In this document: positions 24,681-32,922 of the stretch, one piece after another
How positions within the stretch are numbered: position 1 is the stretch's first letter
Layout of the letters: each line of letters opens with the position of its first letter
Assembly: GCA_027045015.1 (NCBI GenBank)
Contig: JALUBF010000067.1
Location: forward strand, 16,386 to 49,307
Length of the DNA stretch: 32,922 nucleotides
Source: Sulfurovum sp.
GTDB taxonomy: Bacteria; Campylobacterota; Campylobacteria; Campylobacterales; Sulfurovaceae
Direction: 5' to 3'
Program-made: the position numbers and the translations under genes
The notes under the pieces: generated by a model
What the model saw: the letters and a program-made list of their open reading frames with translations, nothing else
Database searches by the model: none
What the model was told of the DNA's origin: nothing

Positions 24681-25228
24681 GTAGACAAAACGATAGAAAC
24701 AACAGAGGTAGAAAAAAGGCTGACGATACCATTATGAATGATGCTATCAGAGCAAATGAACTTAGAGTTCTTGGTGATGATGGTGAGCAATTTGGTATCA
24801 TCTCAAGATCCCAAGCCTTAAATATTGCAGAAGAAAAAGGGTTGGATCTTGTATTGGTATCTCCCGATGCAAAACCTCCTGTTGCTAAGGTTATGGACTA
24901 TGGAAAACACAAATATGAGCTAGAAAAAAAGAAAAAAGAAGCTCGTAAGAATCAAAAGAAGATTGAAGTAAAAGAGGTTAAATTCTCTTGTAAGATAGCT
25001 GAAAATGACATAGCATATAAAGTAAAACATGCTAGAGAGTTTTTAAGTCAAGGAAAACATGTAAAATTACGTGTATTCCTAAGAGGTCGTGAGATGGCAA
25101 ACCCAGAATGGGGAGTTGATGTGCTTAATCGTGTATGGCCAATGCTAGAAGATATAGCTCAACTTGAATCTCCAGCAAAACAAGAGGGTAGATATATCAA
25201 TATGTACGTTACCCCACTTAAAAAGTAG
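24677..25228 (+). CDS. infC: Translation initiation factor IF-3, TTG start
   Basis: 183 residues. It blocks subunit joining and proofreads the start codon. Recognisable blocks are IMNDAIRANELRVLGDDGEQ (usual IF-3 N-domain start), LDLVLVSPDAKPPVAKVMDYGK, and the C-domain VKLRVFLRGREM and EGRYINMYVTP. The reading frame starts at TTG (24677) inside the thrS stop (TTGA), with GAAGGA 7 nt upstream. An earlier or ATG start at full length is not available. infC of many bacteria uses a rare start codon for autoregulation. rpmI and rplT are not downstream. Confidence 0.96.
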   Translation: MSRQNDRNNRGRKKADDTIMNDAIRANELRVLGDDGEQFGIISRSQALNIAEEKGLDLVLVSPDAKPPVAKVMDYGKHKYELEKKKKEARKNQKKIEVKEVKFSCKIAENDIAYKVKHAREFLSQGKHVKLRVFLRGREMANPEWGVDVLNRVWPMLEDIAQLESPAKQEGRYINMYVTPLKK

Positions 25229-25245
25229 ATAATTTATCTACTTTT
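25221..25245 (+). terminator. infC terminator, overlapping the stop codon
   Basis: Perfect 11-bp stem (25221-25231 with 25235-25245), 3-nt loop, A-rich 5' arm and T-rich 3' arm ending CTTTT. It includes the infC stop codon. Confidence 0.75.
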
Positions 25246-25269
25246 AAGGAGTCTTATTGAGACTCCTTA
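25245..25269 (-). terminator. Hairpin at the 3' end of the mutS-like gene
   Basis: Perfect 10-bp stem (25245-25254 with 25260-25269) and a 5-nt loop. It contains the last codons and stop of the leftward gene and is followed on the minus strand by AAAAGTAG, so it lacks a proper T-run. It abuts the infC terminator. Confidence 0.55.
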
Positions 25270-28181
25270 ATCTCATAATGTAACTTTAACCCTTCATTTG
25301 TCATTACAAATCCAGATATAAAAATCTTACCATTATGTACCATTTTGTGATGTTTTTTACATAGTGGTATGAGATTGTACTTATGATTTTTATGAAAATG
25401 GTCAATGTATCCATTTTCATTAGCATTTTGTTGCTCTTTTATATGATGTACATCTTCTACAACTTCATCACATAAGGCACATTTATTTAGATATAAATTT
25501 TTATTATATTTACTTCTTTTTTCTATTTGTATCTTTTTCACATTATTATTTAAGTTTTCACGTATAGTTTGAGCCATCATCAAGAACTCTTTATCCATAT
25601 GTAGAGATTTGGCAAATTCAAGTCCATATAGACTATCACCCATACCAAGTTGAAGTACACGGTTATATATGAGAGAATCATTTTTCTCATTATATTTAAT
25701 ACCAAGATGTAAAAAAATGAGATTTTCCAGTTTTTGAAGTTGAGGAATATCTCCTAATTGATGTAGATGTGTAGCAAATATAAAAGTGGATTTGAGTGTA
25801 ATAAGTTTTAAAATAGCACTTGATACTATAGCAAGTGCTGATTTTGTTTCAGTTCCTTGACTTATCTCATCACCCAAGATTAAGGAGTGTTCATTTGCAC
25901 GATTAAATATATTTTTAAGCTCCATCATCTCAACAGCAAATGTTGATAATCCTTTATATAAATTGTCTTTTGAGACGATACGTGTAAATAGTTTTTCATA
26001 TAATCCAAAATGTAACTCTATAGCAGGTACAAAGAAACCAGCCTGAGCAAGTACTACAGATAGACCTATACTCTTCATTAGAGAAGATTTTCCAGAAGAG
26101 TTAATACCATATAGTAAAACACCTAAAACATCTTTGTTATCACTTGAATTAAGTGTAATATGATTGTGCTTTGTAGTATAGTTTTTACCTAAATAGATAT
26201 CATTTGGTACATATATCCCACGCTCGTCATTTGATTCTATGATAGGGTGACGTAATCCTATAGCCTCATAAAATAATCCATCTTCTATAATAGGACGAGT
26301 AAGATTCATACTTTTTGAACATTTTGCATTTGAGATAGCTACATCAATATTGGCTATAAATACTATGAGTTTATCTAGTAGAAGGGAAAATCTATTTTCA
26401 AGTAAATCAAGACTCTCTCTATATCGTTGCTTTACAAGAGAGATGAGTTTTACTTGTGAAGTTTCATAGTTGCGTGTTATCTCTTCAAAAAGAGAAGATT
26501 GTATCTTGACATTATTTTTAAGATATTTGTAGTGAAAATCCTTAAAGAAATGGTGTCTATTGTCAATAGTGACAAATGACTCTTTGAGAGATTTTTCTAT
26601 GAGTGAAAATCTATTTTTTGTAAGATTTATATAATACCCTTCACTCTCTAAGTAGTTTACTGTAGTGTATTTATTTGTCAAGTTTAATAGTTTATCTTTA
26701 TCGAAAAAACTCTCTATATGTTTTGAGACAAATTCCATCTTGTCAATATCTTTTTTTTGACTCTTGACAAGCGTATCAATAGCAGGATATATACCATCTT
26801 TAAAAAGATTATCACTAATTTGCTCTATGCGAAATCTTGCACATATATCTAGTTTAAAGGTATCTTTTAGAATCTTTAACATCTCACTTGTCTCATCATA
26901 TAGATTTCCTTCAATATCCAAGCCACTATCTTTTGCATCATCTAGTAGCTTCAATATAGCCTCAAGGGACATACTAATATATGTTAACTCAACAGGGTGA
27001 AGTTTGCGAAGTTTTATTCGTCTAGTAATCCTCTCCAAATCATAAATCTGTTTTAAGTGTGTCTCAAAAGAGTTAATATTTGGTAGAAGTAGCTCAGTTA
27101 GATCATATCTTTTTTCTAGTATCTCTTTATCACATATTGGATTAAGTAGTCTCTCTTTAAGTAGACGTTTACCAAAAGCAGTAGATGTCTTATCTATTAG
27201 ATTAAGAAGAGTTATATCACTACTATTACGAGATATAACAGATAATTGCTCCATAGCATTATTACCAATATACATATAACGATTATTTCCAAGAAATTGA
27301 GGTCTATTCATCTTATCTATAATACTTTCATCATGCTCTATAATAAAGTCTATCAGTACAGTTAAAGACTCTGTTGTATATGGGTGACGTTCAAGATCTA
27401 AAAACTCAATAGCACTTAAAAATGAGTTTATGCTAAATATACGAGCAAATAACTCATTTTGAAAAGATATCTTAAATCTTTTTGTATTGGTAGTATGATT
27501 TAAAGAGTCAAGTTCAAGATAATGTGTAAGCCAATCTTTGTCAATATCTTTACTATCAAGTGTAATAATAACTTCAGAGGTATTGTAAGTTTGAAGTAGA
27601 TTAAAAGCTTCATCTAGTGCATAAGTTTTATCATCTCTTGTAGAGTGTATTTCATTACATATAGTCTTACCAGTACTAACATCTATAGCAGAGTATCCTA
27701 CAGAGTATATACCATTATTTTCATCTATAAGTAGTGAGACAATATTATTTTCATTAGGCTCATTAAGGTATTCAAAATTTGTCCCAGGAGATATAATATT
27801 GGATATATAACGCTTGATATTTGGCATATTGCCTTTTTGTTTAACAACAATTATCGTGTATTTTTTAGTATCAATAAGCCGTGATAGATAACGTTCTAAT
27901 GAGACAGCAGGAACACCAGCTAAAAGTGGATTAGAGATAGAATTTTCCAAAATAGCTTTATTTTTGCGAGTAAGTTGTATATTGAGTAGTTCAGCTATCT
28001 CCTTTGCTTTACCTACTTTCATTTCATTATTGTTTACTTCATATATTTCAAAGAATGTACCTATCTCTATAATAACAAGTGCATCTTTACCATATTTCTT
28101 TTCAAAATGAAGTTGTAAATCAAAGTAAATCTCCGTAAGAAGTCTCTTCTTCTGAGAAAGTATTTCGGTGATTTTGTCCAC
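25254..28181 (-). CDS. MutS7-type MutS with C-terminal HNH nuclease
   Basis: 975 residues. MutS-like domain I at the N-terminus has GTFFEIYE (41-48), giving the Phe-X-Glu mismatch-reading motif (Phe43-Glu45). Core and clamp domains follow. The ATPase has Walker [10 protein letters not shown] (692-700, in place of the usual PNMGGKS) and Walker [10 protein letters not shown] (Asp771-Glu772). Residues ~900-975 are an HNH nuclease: CxxC (901/904), DVHHI (His912/913), Asn936, CKKHH (941-945) and His949. This matches MutS7, described in Epsilonproteobacteria, giant viruses and octocoral mitochondria (recalled). The fused nuclease may replace MutL nicking. Starts 11 nt after the flavoprotein stop. 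Confidence 0.93.
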   Translation of the reverse strand: MDKITEILSQKKRLLTEIYFDLQLHFEKKYGKDALVIIEIGTFFEIYEVNNNEMKVGKAKEIAELLNIQLTRKNKAILENSISNPLLAGVPAVSLERYLSRLIDTKKYTIIVVKQKGNMPNIKRYISNIISPGTNFEYLNEPNENNIVSLLIDENNGIYSVGYSAIDVSTGKTICNEIHSTRDDKTYALDEAFNLLQTYNTSEVIITLDSKDIDKDWLTHYLELDSLNHTTNTKRFKISFQNELFARIFSINSFLSAIEFLDLERHPYTTESLTVLIDFIIEHDESIIDKMNRPQFLGNNRYMYIGNNAMEQLSVISRNSSDITLLNLIDKTSTAFGKRLLKERLLNPICDKEILEKRYDLTELLLPNINSFETHLKQIYDLERITRRIKLRKLHPVELTYISMSLEAILKLLDDAKDSGLDIEGNLYDETSEMLKILKDTFKLDICARFRIEQISDNLFKDGIYPAIDTLVKSQKKDIDKMEFVSKHIESFFDKDKLLNLTNKYTTVNYLESEGYYINLTKNRFSLIEKSLKESFVTIDNRHHFFKDFHYKYLKNNVKIQSSLFEEITRNYETSQVKLISLVKQRYRESLDLLENRFSLLLDKLIVFIANIDVAISNAKCSKSMNLTRPIIEDGLFYEAIGLRHPIIESNDERGIYVPNDIYLGKNYTTKHNHITLNSSDNKDVLGVLLYGINSSGKSSLMKSIGLSVVLAQAGFFVPAIELHFGLYEKLFTRIVSKDNLYKGLSTFAVEMMELKNIFNRANEHSLILGDEISQGTETKSALAIVSSAILKLITLKSTFIFATHLHQLGDIPQLQKLENLIFLHLGIKYNEKNDSLIYNRVLQLGMGDSLYGLEFAKSLHMDKEFLMMAQTIRENLNNNVKKIQIEKRSKYNKNLYLNKCALCDEVVEDVHHIKEQQNANENGYIDHFHKNHKYNLIPLCKKHHKMVHNGKIFISGFVMTNEGLKLHYEIKESQ

Positions 28182-28192
28182 TAATATTACCT

Positions 28193-29431
28193 TTACTTTT
28201 TTATATTTTTAAGTTGAAGAGGTAAACTTACTCTTAAACCTGTTACCCAAGCCCAATGAAGGTTAAATCCTCCTCTATCTCCATCAACATCTAGTATCTC
28301 TCCAGCAAAGAATAGATTTGGTACTAATCTTGACTCCATTGTATGTGGATTTACCTCTTTAGTATCTATCCCTCCTGTAGATACTTCTGCCCCTTTAAAT
28401 CCTTTTGTATCATCAATACTTAATTTTAGATTTTTAATAGTATGTACAAGTTTATTTATCTCTTTTCTATTAAGAGCATCTTCTGTACGAACTTTACATT
28501 TTGATTGCTCCAAAATGATAGATATAAGTTTTTTATTTAAGATACCTTGTAGCCATAAAGATAAAGGTTTTTCACTATTTTGTTTTACTCTTTTTAATAG
28601 AAGGTTTGTAAGTTTCTCTTTACTGAGTTTTGGTATAAGATCAAGGCTAAGTTCACAGTAGTCAAAATTTGCCAATCTTGTACTTATCTCTCGACTAAGA
28701 TCAAGAATGGCAAGTCCTGATATCCCATAGTTGGTAAAAAGTATATCACCTTGTTTCTCTGTAATGTATTCACCATTTACATATAGTTTTGTAACTCCAG
28801 CTACTTTTACTCCAGCACACTCTTTAACCCAACTCTCTTGAGAACATAACTGAACAAGAGCAGGGTGACGAGGTATAAGAGAGTGTCCAAATTTTGTAGC
28901 AAAGGCATAACCAGAGTTAGAACCACCTAGTTGTGAATATGCGATAGAACCTGATGTAAGTAGAAGTTTTTCACACTCTTTTTCTCCTTGTGATGTTTCC
29001 AACATAAACCCATCTCTTTTTTTATCTATGCTAGTTACTTTACAGCTACAGAGTATCTCTACACCTAAATTTTTTGCTTCATATTCAAGTATCTCAACCA
29101 CTGATAATGCTTGTAAAGACATAGGAAACATCTGTCCATCTTTTCCCTCTACAATTTCAAGTCCAATAGATGTGAAAAACTTTTTAACCATAGAAAAATC
29201 ATATCCATCTAAGACTTTTTCTACAAAATCGGGATTTTGTGAATGGAAACGATTTAAAGTTATATACTTATTGGTTATATTACATTTTCCATTACCTGAA
29301 GCAAGAATTTTTTTACTAACTTTATTGTTTTGTTCAAGTAGAGTAACATTTTTCCCAGTTTTAGCATATCCAATAGATGCGATTAAACCAGAAGCACCAG
29401 CCCCTACTATAATTATATTTGTACTATTCAT
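28193..29431 (-). CDS. HI0933/YhiN-family FAD-dependent oxidoreductase
   Basis: 412 residues. The N-terminal FAD fold [20 protein letters not shown] (G10, G12, G15) leads into [16 protein letters not shown], the HI0933 family signature. [20 protein letters not shown] and the end block [20 protein letters not shown] also match. Flavoproteins of this family have no well-established substrate; some are called aminoacetone oxidases. A TATAAT only 5 nt before the ATG and the lack of an RBS suggest a leaderless message. Cotranscribed with the mutS-like gene, although no functional link is known. Confidence 0.9.
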   Translation of the reverse strand: MNSTNIIIVGAGASGLIASIGYAKTGKNVTLLEQNNKVSKKILASGNGKCNITNKYITLNRFHSQNPDFVEKVLDGYDFSMVKKFFTSIGLEIVEGKDGQMFPMSLQALSVVEILEYEAKNLGVEILCSCKVTSIDKKRDGFMLETSQGEKECEKLLLTSGSIAYSQLGGSNSGYAFATKFGHSLIPRHPALVQLCSQESWVKECAGVKVAGVTKLYVNGEYITEKQGDILFTNYGISGLAILDLSREISTRLANFDYCELSLDLIPKLSKEKLTNLLLKRVKQNSEKPLSLWLQGILNKKLISIILEQSKCKVRTEDALNRKEINKLVHTIKNLKLSIDDTKGFKGAEVSTGGIDTKEVNPHTMESRLVPNLFFAGEILDVDGDRGGFNLHWAWVTGLRVSLPLQLKNIKK

Positions 29432-29436
29432 ACAAT

Positions 29437-29442
29437 ATTATA
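29437..29442 (-). promoter_or_regulatory. -10 box almost touching the flavoprotein start codon
   Basis: TATAAT on the minus strand separated from the ATG by 5 nt (ATTGT). Transcription would begin at or next to the A of ATG. No Shine-Dalgarno is present. Confidence 0.5.
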
Positions 29443-29491
29443 CTTGAATTTAACCAAAATTTAAAAAGACATCTTAGAAGTTAATTTTAGT

Positions 29492-29497
29492 TATAAT
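29492..29497 (+). promoter_or_regulatory. Putative -10 box for the DUF2892 gene and purM
   Basis: TATAAT 26 nt before the AAGGAATGAACATG start region. Confidence 0.5.
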
Positions 29498-29523
29498 ACA
29501 AATAATTTGTTTAAGGAATGAAC

Positions 29524-29730
29524 ATGATGTGTGCAGAACGGATACAACGAATGATACAAGCTATGATATTGGGACTTATCCTTGGATTGGCTGGTTCTGG
29601 ACTGTTTAAGATAGCATTTCTTGTAACTGTCGCTATGATGGCTATGCTGTTTGTAGCAGGATTTACAGGTTTTTGTCCAGGATTAATAATACTCAAAAAA
29701 ATATTTCCACCGTGTAAGTGTGAAGAATAA
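29524..29730 (+). CDS. DUF2892 (YgaP-type) inner-membrane protein
   Basis: 68 residues from the ATG at 29524, chosen because AAGGA (29513-29517) lies 6 nt upstream; an ATG at 29518 would touch the RBS and one at 29527 is also possible. Two hydrophobic segments (about 11-30, MILGLILGLAGSGLFKIAFL, and 31-48) with the FTGFCPG turn are typical of DUF2892, the membrane part of YgaP rhodaneses. Here it stands alone with no rhodanese domain. The C-terminus KIFPPCKCEE and Cys in FCPG give a cysteine-rich end. Function unknown; it lies 11 nt before purM. Confidence 0.82.
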   Translation: MMCAERIQRMIQAMILGLILGLAGSGLFKIAFLVTVAMMAMLFVAGFTGFCPGLIILKKIFPPCKCEE

Positions 29731-29741
29731 AAGGAAAAATG

Positions 29742-30737
29742 ATGTCAGATATTTCATATAAAGATGCAGGAGTCGATATTGATGCAGGTAACGCATTTGT
29801 AGAAGCTATAAAAAGTGATGTAAAATCAACTTTTGATAGCAATGTTATAGGTGGGATAGGTTCATTTGCAGGTGCTTATGCACTTCCATCTGGCTATAAA
29901 GAACCTGTTATCTTATCTGCAACAGATGGTGTTGGTACAAAACTTAAAATAGCTATTGAGAGTGGTAAATTAGATACAGTTGGTATAGACCTTGTTGCGA
30001 TGTGTGTAAATGACCTTATCTGCAATAATGGTACTCCAATGTTTTTTCTTGACTACTATGCAACAGGTAAACTTCTACCTAAAAATGCTAAAGATGTTGT
30101 TGCTGGTATCGCTGAAGGGTGTAGACGTTCAGAGTGTGCATTGGTAGGTGGAGAGACTGCTGAAATGCCAGGAATGTACTCTGAAGATGATTTTGACTTA
30201 GCAGGATTTGCAGTAGGTATAGCAGAACGTTCTGAGATGGATACAGTATCCAATGTAAAAGAGGGTCAAGTACTTATAGCTATGCCTAGTTCAGGTGTAC
30301 ACTCAAATGGATACTCATTAGTAAGAAAAATCTTTTTTAATAAACTTGGAATGAGTCTCGATACTGAATTTGAGGGAAAACCCCTTTTAGATACTCTTTT
30401 AGAGCCAACACGTATTTATGTGAAAGAGTATAAAGCTAATAAACAATATGTAAAAGCTTTAGCACACATTACAGGTGGAGGGATAGTAGAAAATCTTCCA
30501 CGTGTTCTACCTGAAGGTATGAGAGCTATTGTAAATAAAGATAGTATAAGAGTTCTACCTATCTTTGAATTTATGTCACAGTATGTAGCTGAAGATGAGA
30601 TGTTTAGAGCTTTCAATATGGGTGTAGGAATGGTATGGGTTGTAGAACCCGAAGATGTAGATGCAGTTCTTGCAAATACAGATGGTTATGTTATAGGAGC
30701 CTTAGCAAAAGGTGAACGTGGCGTAGAGATGGTATAG
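29742..30737 (+). CDS. purM: Phosphoribosylformylglycinamidine cyclo-ligase (AIR synthase)
   Basis: 331 residues. It closes the imidazole ring of AIR in purine synthesis using ATP. ISYKDAGVDIDAGNAFV is the family start; LSATDGVGTKLKIA, VAMCVNDLICNNGTPMFFLDYYATG, LVGGETAEMPGMY and ITGGGIVENLPRVLP are its conserved blocks. Two ATGs are adjacent (29739 and 29742). The second is chosen because AAGGA (29731-29735) is then 6 nt away. purB is elsewhere in the window, so pur genes are scattered. Confidence 0.96.
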   Translation: MSDISYKDAGVDIDAGNAFVEAIKSDVKSTFDSNVIGGIGSFAGAYALPSGYKEPVILSATDGVGTKLKIAIESGKLDTVGIDLVAMCVNDLICNNGTPMFFLDYYATGKLLPKNAKDVVAGIAEGCRRSECALVGGETAEMPGMYSEDDFDLAGFAVGIAERSEMDTVSNVKEGQVLIAMPSSGVHSNGYSLVRKIFFNKLGMSLDTEFEGKPLLDTLLEPTRIYVKEYKANKQYVKALAHITGGGIVENLPRVLPEGMRAIVNKDSIRVLPIFEFMSQYVAEDEMFRAFNMGVGMVWVVEPEDVDAVLANTDGYVIGALAKGERGVEMV

Positions 30738-30754
30738 GTGCGTTTTAACGCACC
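30737..30754. terminator. Hairpin between purM and the symporter gene
   Basis: GGTGCGT (30737-30743) pairs with ACGCACC (30748-30754), 7 bp, starting at the last base of the purM stop. A longer outer pairing (TATAGG near 30733 with CCTATA near 30763) is possible. No T-run on either side, so the terminator call is moderate. Confidence 0.5.
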
Positions 30755-30772
30755 ACCACCTAACCTATAAAC

Positions 30773-32215
30773 TTATTTTATTCTCTCCTCTTCCAAAGCA
30801 CCATCTTTTAACTTTCTAGTGTACTCTTTTAGAGCATTTCTTACATCATCTTTTAGTATATATAGACCAATGATATTTGGTAATGCCATAGATAAAAATA
30901 GTAAATCTGTCAAATCAACAAGTGGTCCTAACTTCTCAACAAGTGATGATAAAACTATAACGACAAGAAATATAAGCTTAAATATGATGCTAGATTTTGT
31001 ACCAAAAAGATATACCCATGCTCTCTCACCATAATATGACCATGAAATCATTGTAGAAAAAGCAAATAGAGTTACAGAGATTGTTAAAATTATGGGAAAC
31101 CAGCTAATAACTGTACCATAAGCAGCTGAAGTAAGTGCAGCTCCTTGTTTGGCTTCAATGATAGCATTAAGTGTATCAGTGCCTCCACTATAAACACCTG
31201 TAATAACCAGCACTAATGCTGTCATGGTACAGATAATAACAGTATCTATGAATGGCTCATAAAGAGCAACCATTCCTTGACGTACAGGGTATTTTACCTT
31301 TGCAGGTGCATGTGCTATAGGTGCAGAACCAACTCCAGATTCAGAGGAGAATGAAGCACGTTTAAACCCTTGTACCATAACACCAACTACTCCTCCAGCT
31401 ACAGCAGTAGGAGCAAATGCTTCTTTAAATATAAGCATAAATGCATCAGGTATAGAAGAAAAATTAACCATAAGAATATATAGTGATGCCCCAACATAGA
31501 TAATGACCATAAGAGGAACTATCTTCTCTGTTACGTTTGCTATAGATTTTACCCCACCTATAATAACCATACCAGTAATAATAGACAATACTAGACCAAA
31601 TATCCAAGGATCATTTGCAAGTATTGGTATCTCTGCTTTTACTGCACCTAAAGCTTGAGAGACTTGAAATGCATTTCCCCCACCGAGTGAACCACCTAGC
31701 ATAAATATAGAAAAAACAATAGCTAAAAATTTTCCTAAAGTTGTAAATCCTTTCTCTCTAAGACCTTCAGATAGATAACGCATACCTCCACCCATAACAC
31801 TACCATCTGGAAGAATTTCTCTATATTTTAAAGATAGTGTTACCTCTGTAAACTTTAGAGTCATATTTAAAAGACCAGCAACTATCATCCAAAATGTAGC
31901 TCCTGCTCCACCTATCATAATAGCTACAGCAACCCCTGCTATATTTCCTAAACCAACAGTTGCAGATAAAGCAGTAGTAAGTGACTGAAAAGGAGTAATG
32001 AGACCTACATCATCTCTTGTTTGCCATTTTCCAAGCATTACCTCAAAAGCATGTTTAAAAAAACGTAAATTTGGAAATCCCATTATAACAGTAAAATATA
32101 TGGCTGCAAAAAATAGCCAAGCTACAAGAAAAGGGATAGAAACTCCATCAACTTTTCCAAATAATATATCAAAAAAGAGTATATTCCCTAAAAATTCATT
32201 TATTGAATTTAACAT
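30773..32215 (-). CDS. Sodium:alanine symporter-family (AGCS) transporter
   Basis: 480 residues from the ATG at 32215. A longer frame reaches an ATG at 32281, but that start has no RBS and lies upstream of the likely -10, whereas 32215 has AAAGG ~8 nt before it. The protein has about ten membrane segments. Family blocks are GFPNLRFFKHAFEVM, TALSATVGLGNIAGVAVAI, VMGGGMRYLSEGL, RASFSSESGVGSAPIAHA and WSYYGERAWVYLFG. It imports a small amino acid such as alanine or glycine with sodium; exact substrate unknown. Single gene, convergent with purM. Confidence 0.93.
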   Translation of the reverse strand: MLNSINEFLGNILFFDILFGKVDGVSIPFLVAWLFFAAIYFTVIMGFPNLRFFKHAFEVMLGKWQTRDDVGLITPFQSLTTALSATVGLGNIAGVAVAIMIGGAGATFWMIVAGLLNMTLKFTEVTLSLKYREILPDGSVMGGGMRYLSEGLREKGFTTLGKFLAIVFSIFMLGGSLGGGNAFQVSQALGAVKAEIPILANDPWIFGLVLSIITGMVIIGGVKSIANVTEKIVPLMVIIYVGASLYILMVNFSSIPDAFMLIFKEAFAPTAVAGGVVGVMVQGFKRASFSSESGVGSAPIAHAPAKVKYPVRQGMVALYEPFIDTVIICTMTALVLVITGVYSGGTDTLNAIIEAKQGAALTSAAYGTVISWFPIILTISVTLFAFSTMISWSYYGERAWVYLFGTKSSIIFKLIFLVVIVLSSLVEKLGPLVDLTDLLFLSMALPNIIGLYILKDDVRNALKEYTRKLKDGALEEERIK

Positions 32216-32243
32216 TATTATGCCTTTATAAAATAGATAAAAT

Positions 32244-32249
32244 ATTATA
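32244..32249 (-). promoter_or_regulatory. Putative -10 box for the symporter gene
   Basis: TATAAT on the minus strand, 28 nt upstream of the ATG at 32215. Confidence 0.5.
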
Positions 32250-32308
32250 CACATTAAGCCATAAAAGAGTGGATAATTCATATTTTTTATTTTTTTTTCA
32301 TAAAACTC

Positions 32309-32337
32309 TTGACAAATAGCAAAGTTTTTATTATAAT
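32309..32337 (+). promoter_or_regulatory. Consensus sigma70 promoter of the tRNA operon
   Basis: TTGACA (32309-32314), a 17-nt spacer and TATAAT (32332-32337), followed by TGCACTCC, a GC-richer discriminator as seen at stringently controlled RNA promoters. This is the only perfect two-box promoter I saw in the window. The tRNA begins ~35 nt after the expected start. Confidence 0.88.
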
Positions 32338-32377
32338 TGCACTCCTATTTCAGATATAGTTTATCAAAATAGTATAA

Positions 32378-32454
32378 CGGAGTGTAGCGCAGTCTGGTAG
32401 CGCACCTGGTTTGGGACCAGGGGGTCGAAGGTTCGAGTCCTTTCACTCCGACCA
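32378..32454 (+). tRNA. tRNA-Pro (anticodon TGG)
   Basis: 77 nt with encoded CCA. Acceptor CGGAGTG/CACTCCG is perfect; anticodon stem CCTGG/CCAGG around TTTGGGA; T-loop GTTCGAGTC. First of five tRNAs behind the consensus promoter. Confidence 0.97.
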
Positions 32455-32494
32455 TTTAGATATTTAACATTTAATAATAAATAATTTTAGCTAT

Positions 32495-32571
32495 GGTAGG
32501 CGTAGTTCAGTTGGTAGAGCGCGAGTTTGTGGTACTCGTTGTCGCGGGTTCGAGTCCCGTCGCCTACCCCA
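32495..32571 (+). tRNA. tRNA-His (anticodon GTG)
   Basis: Acceptor GTAGGCG/CGCCTAC; the extra G-1 (32495) opposite discriminator C73 is encoded, as HisRS requires; CCA encoded. Anticodon stem CGAGT/ACTCG around TTGTGGT. Confidence 0.97.
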
Positions 32572-32610
32572 TAATTAATAATTAATCGAGTAACCATTCT
32601 ATAGATTGAA

Positions 32611-32687
32611 GCGCTTGTGGCTCAATTGGATAGAGCATCAGACTTCGGATCTGAGGGTTAGAGGTTCGAGTCCTCTCAGGCGTACCA
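32611..32687 (+). tRNA. tRNA-Arg (anticodon TCG)
   Basis: 77 nt with encoded CCA. Acceptor GCGCTTG/CAGGCGT with G-U at the first and fifth pairs; anticodon stem TCAGA/TCTGA around CTTCGGA; T-arm GAGGTTCGAGTCCTC. Confidence 0.96.
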
Positions 32688-32723
32688 CTGATAAATTAGA
32701 AATGTTATTTATTATTTTTTTGT

Positions 32724-32800
32724 GCACTCATAGCTCAGCTGGATAGAGCATCGCCCTTCTAAGGCGAGGGTCTTAGGTTCGAATCCTAATGGGTGTACCA
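32724..32800 (+). tRNA. tRNA-Arg (anticodon TCT)
   Basis: 77 nt with encoded CCA. Acceptor GCACTCA/TGGGTGT with G-U at the first and fifth pairs; anticodon stem TCGCC/GGCGA around CTTCTAA. A second arginine acceptor, for AGA/AGG codons, which are common in these genes. Confidence 0.96.
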
Positions 32801-32832
32801 CTTTTTAAGATTGTTTAGATAAAATATCACAT

Positions 32833-32917
32833 GCGGATGTGGTGAAATTGGTATACACGCCAGACTTAGGATCTGGTGCTTTACGGCGTGGAGGTTCGAG
32901 TCCTCTCATCCGCACCA
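32833..32917 (+). tRNA. tRNA-Leu (anticodon TAG)
   Basis: 85 nt with encoded CCA and the long variable arm (around TGCTTTACGGCGT) of class II tRNAs. Acceptor GCGGATG/CATCCGC is perfect; anticodon stem CCAGA/TCTGG around CTTAGGA. The operon may continue beyond the window. Confidence 0.97.
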
Positions 32918-32922
32918 TCTAC

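Noticed and set aside
24677-25228. A classical infC-rpmI-rplT operon.
   Set aside because: The next gene after infC is on the opposite strand (the mutS-like gene); rpmI-rplT are at 0.95-1.6 kb.
32216-32281. Longer N-terminus of the symporter from ATG 32281.
   Set aside because: No RBS, and the likely -10 (32244-32249) lies inside the extension; 32215 has a good RBS and fits the family start.

Overview
The window is an ordinary chromosomal segment of an AT-rich member of the Campylobacterota (Epsilonproteobacteria), most like the Sulfurimonas/Sulfurovum group. Grounds for this are protein flavour, a MutS with a C-terminal HNH nuclease, an Asn/Lys-rich N-terminal extension on RNase J, ThrRS without a TGS domain, thrS-infC separated from rpmI-rplT, coaE-dapF adjacency, and TATAAT-type -10 boxes mostly without a -35. 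No phage, insertion sequence, CRISPR array or rRNA was seen. The genus is inference; no search was run.

Layout. 1-909: 3' part of recJ, then a bidirectional terminator facing rpmI-rplT. 1794-2207: a small membrane protein of unknown function, stop-to-stop with an OmpA-type lipoprotein. 8889-2952 (minus): a tight run ksgA > rnj > kpsF > rluB > rarA (16S rRNA dimethylation, RNase J, arabinose-5-phosphate isomerase, pseudouridine synthase, clamp-loader-like ATPase). 8983-11445 (plus): hisF, a short nucleoside phosphorylase-like gene, rlmN and a 28-residue membrane microprotein coupled to rlmN. Then an RluA-family synthase (minus) and purB (plus).

14032-18524 is a nucleotide-metabolism operon: nrdA, ppnP, nrdB and a nitrilase-family amidohydrolase. 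The longest gene-free stretch (18525-19004) follows. It carries an extended -10 promoter and two near-identical ~60-nt elements, the second ending just before a YcbB-type L,D-transpeptidase. coaE, dapF and a secreted Sel1-repeat protein follow, with tRNA-Val on the opposite strand.

22866-25228: thrS and infC, both apparently starting at TTG. 29431-25254 (minus): an HI0933-like flavoprotein and a MutS7-type MutS-HNH fusion, possibly transcribed without a leader. 29524-30737: a DUF2892 membrane protein and purM. 32215-30773 (minus): a sodium:alanine symporter-family transporter. The right end is a five-tRNA operon (Pro, His, Arg, Arg, Leu) behind a consensus TTGACA-17-TATAAT promoter.

Most genes are core housekeeping. 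The best candidates for something undescribed are the duplicated element and long leader at 18.6-19.0 kb and the microprotein after rlmN.
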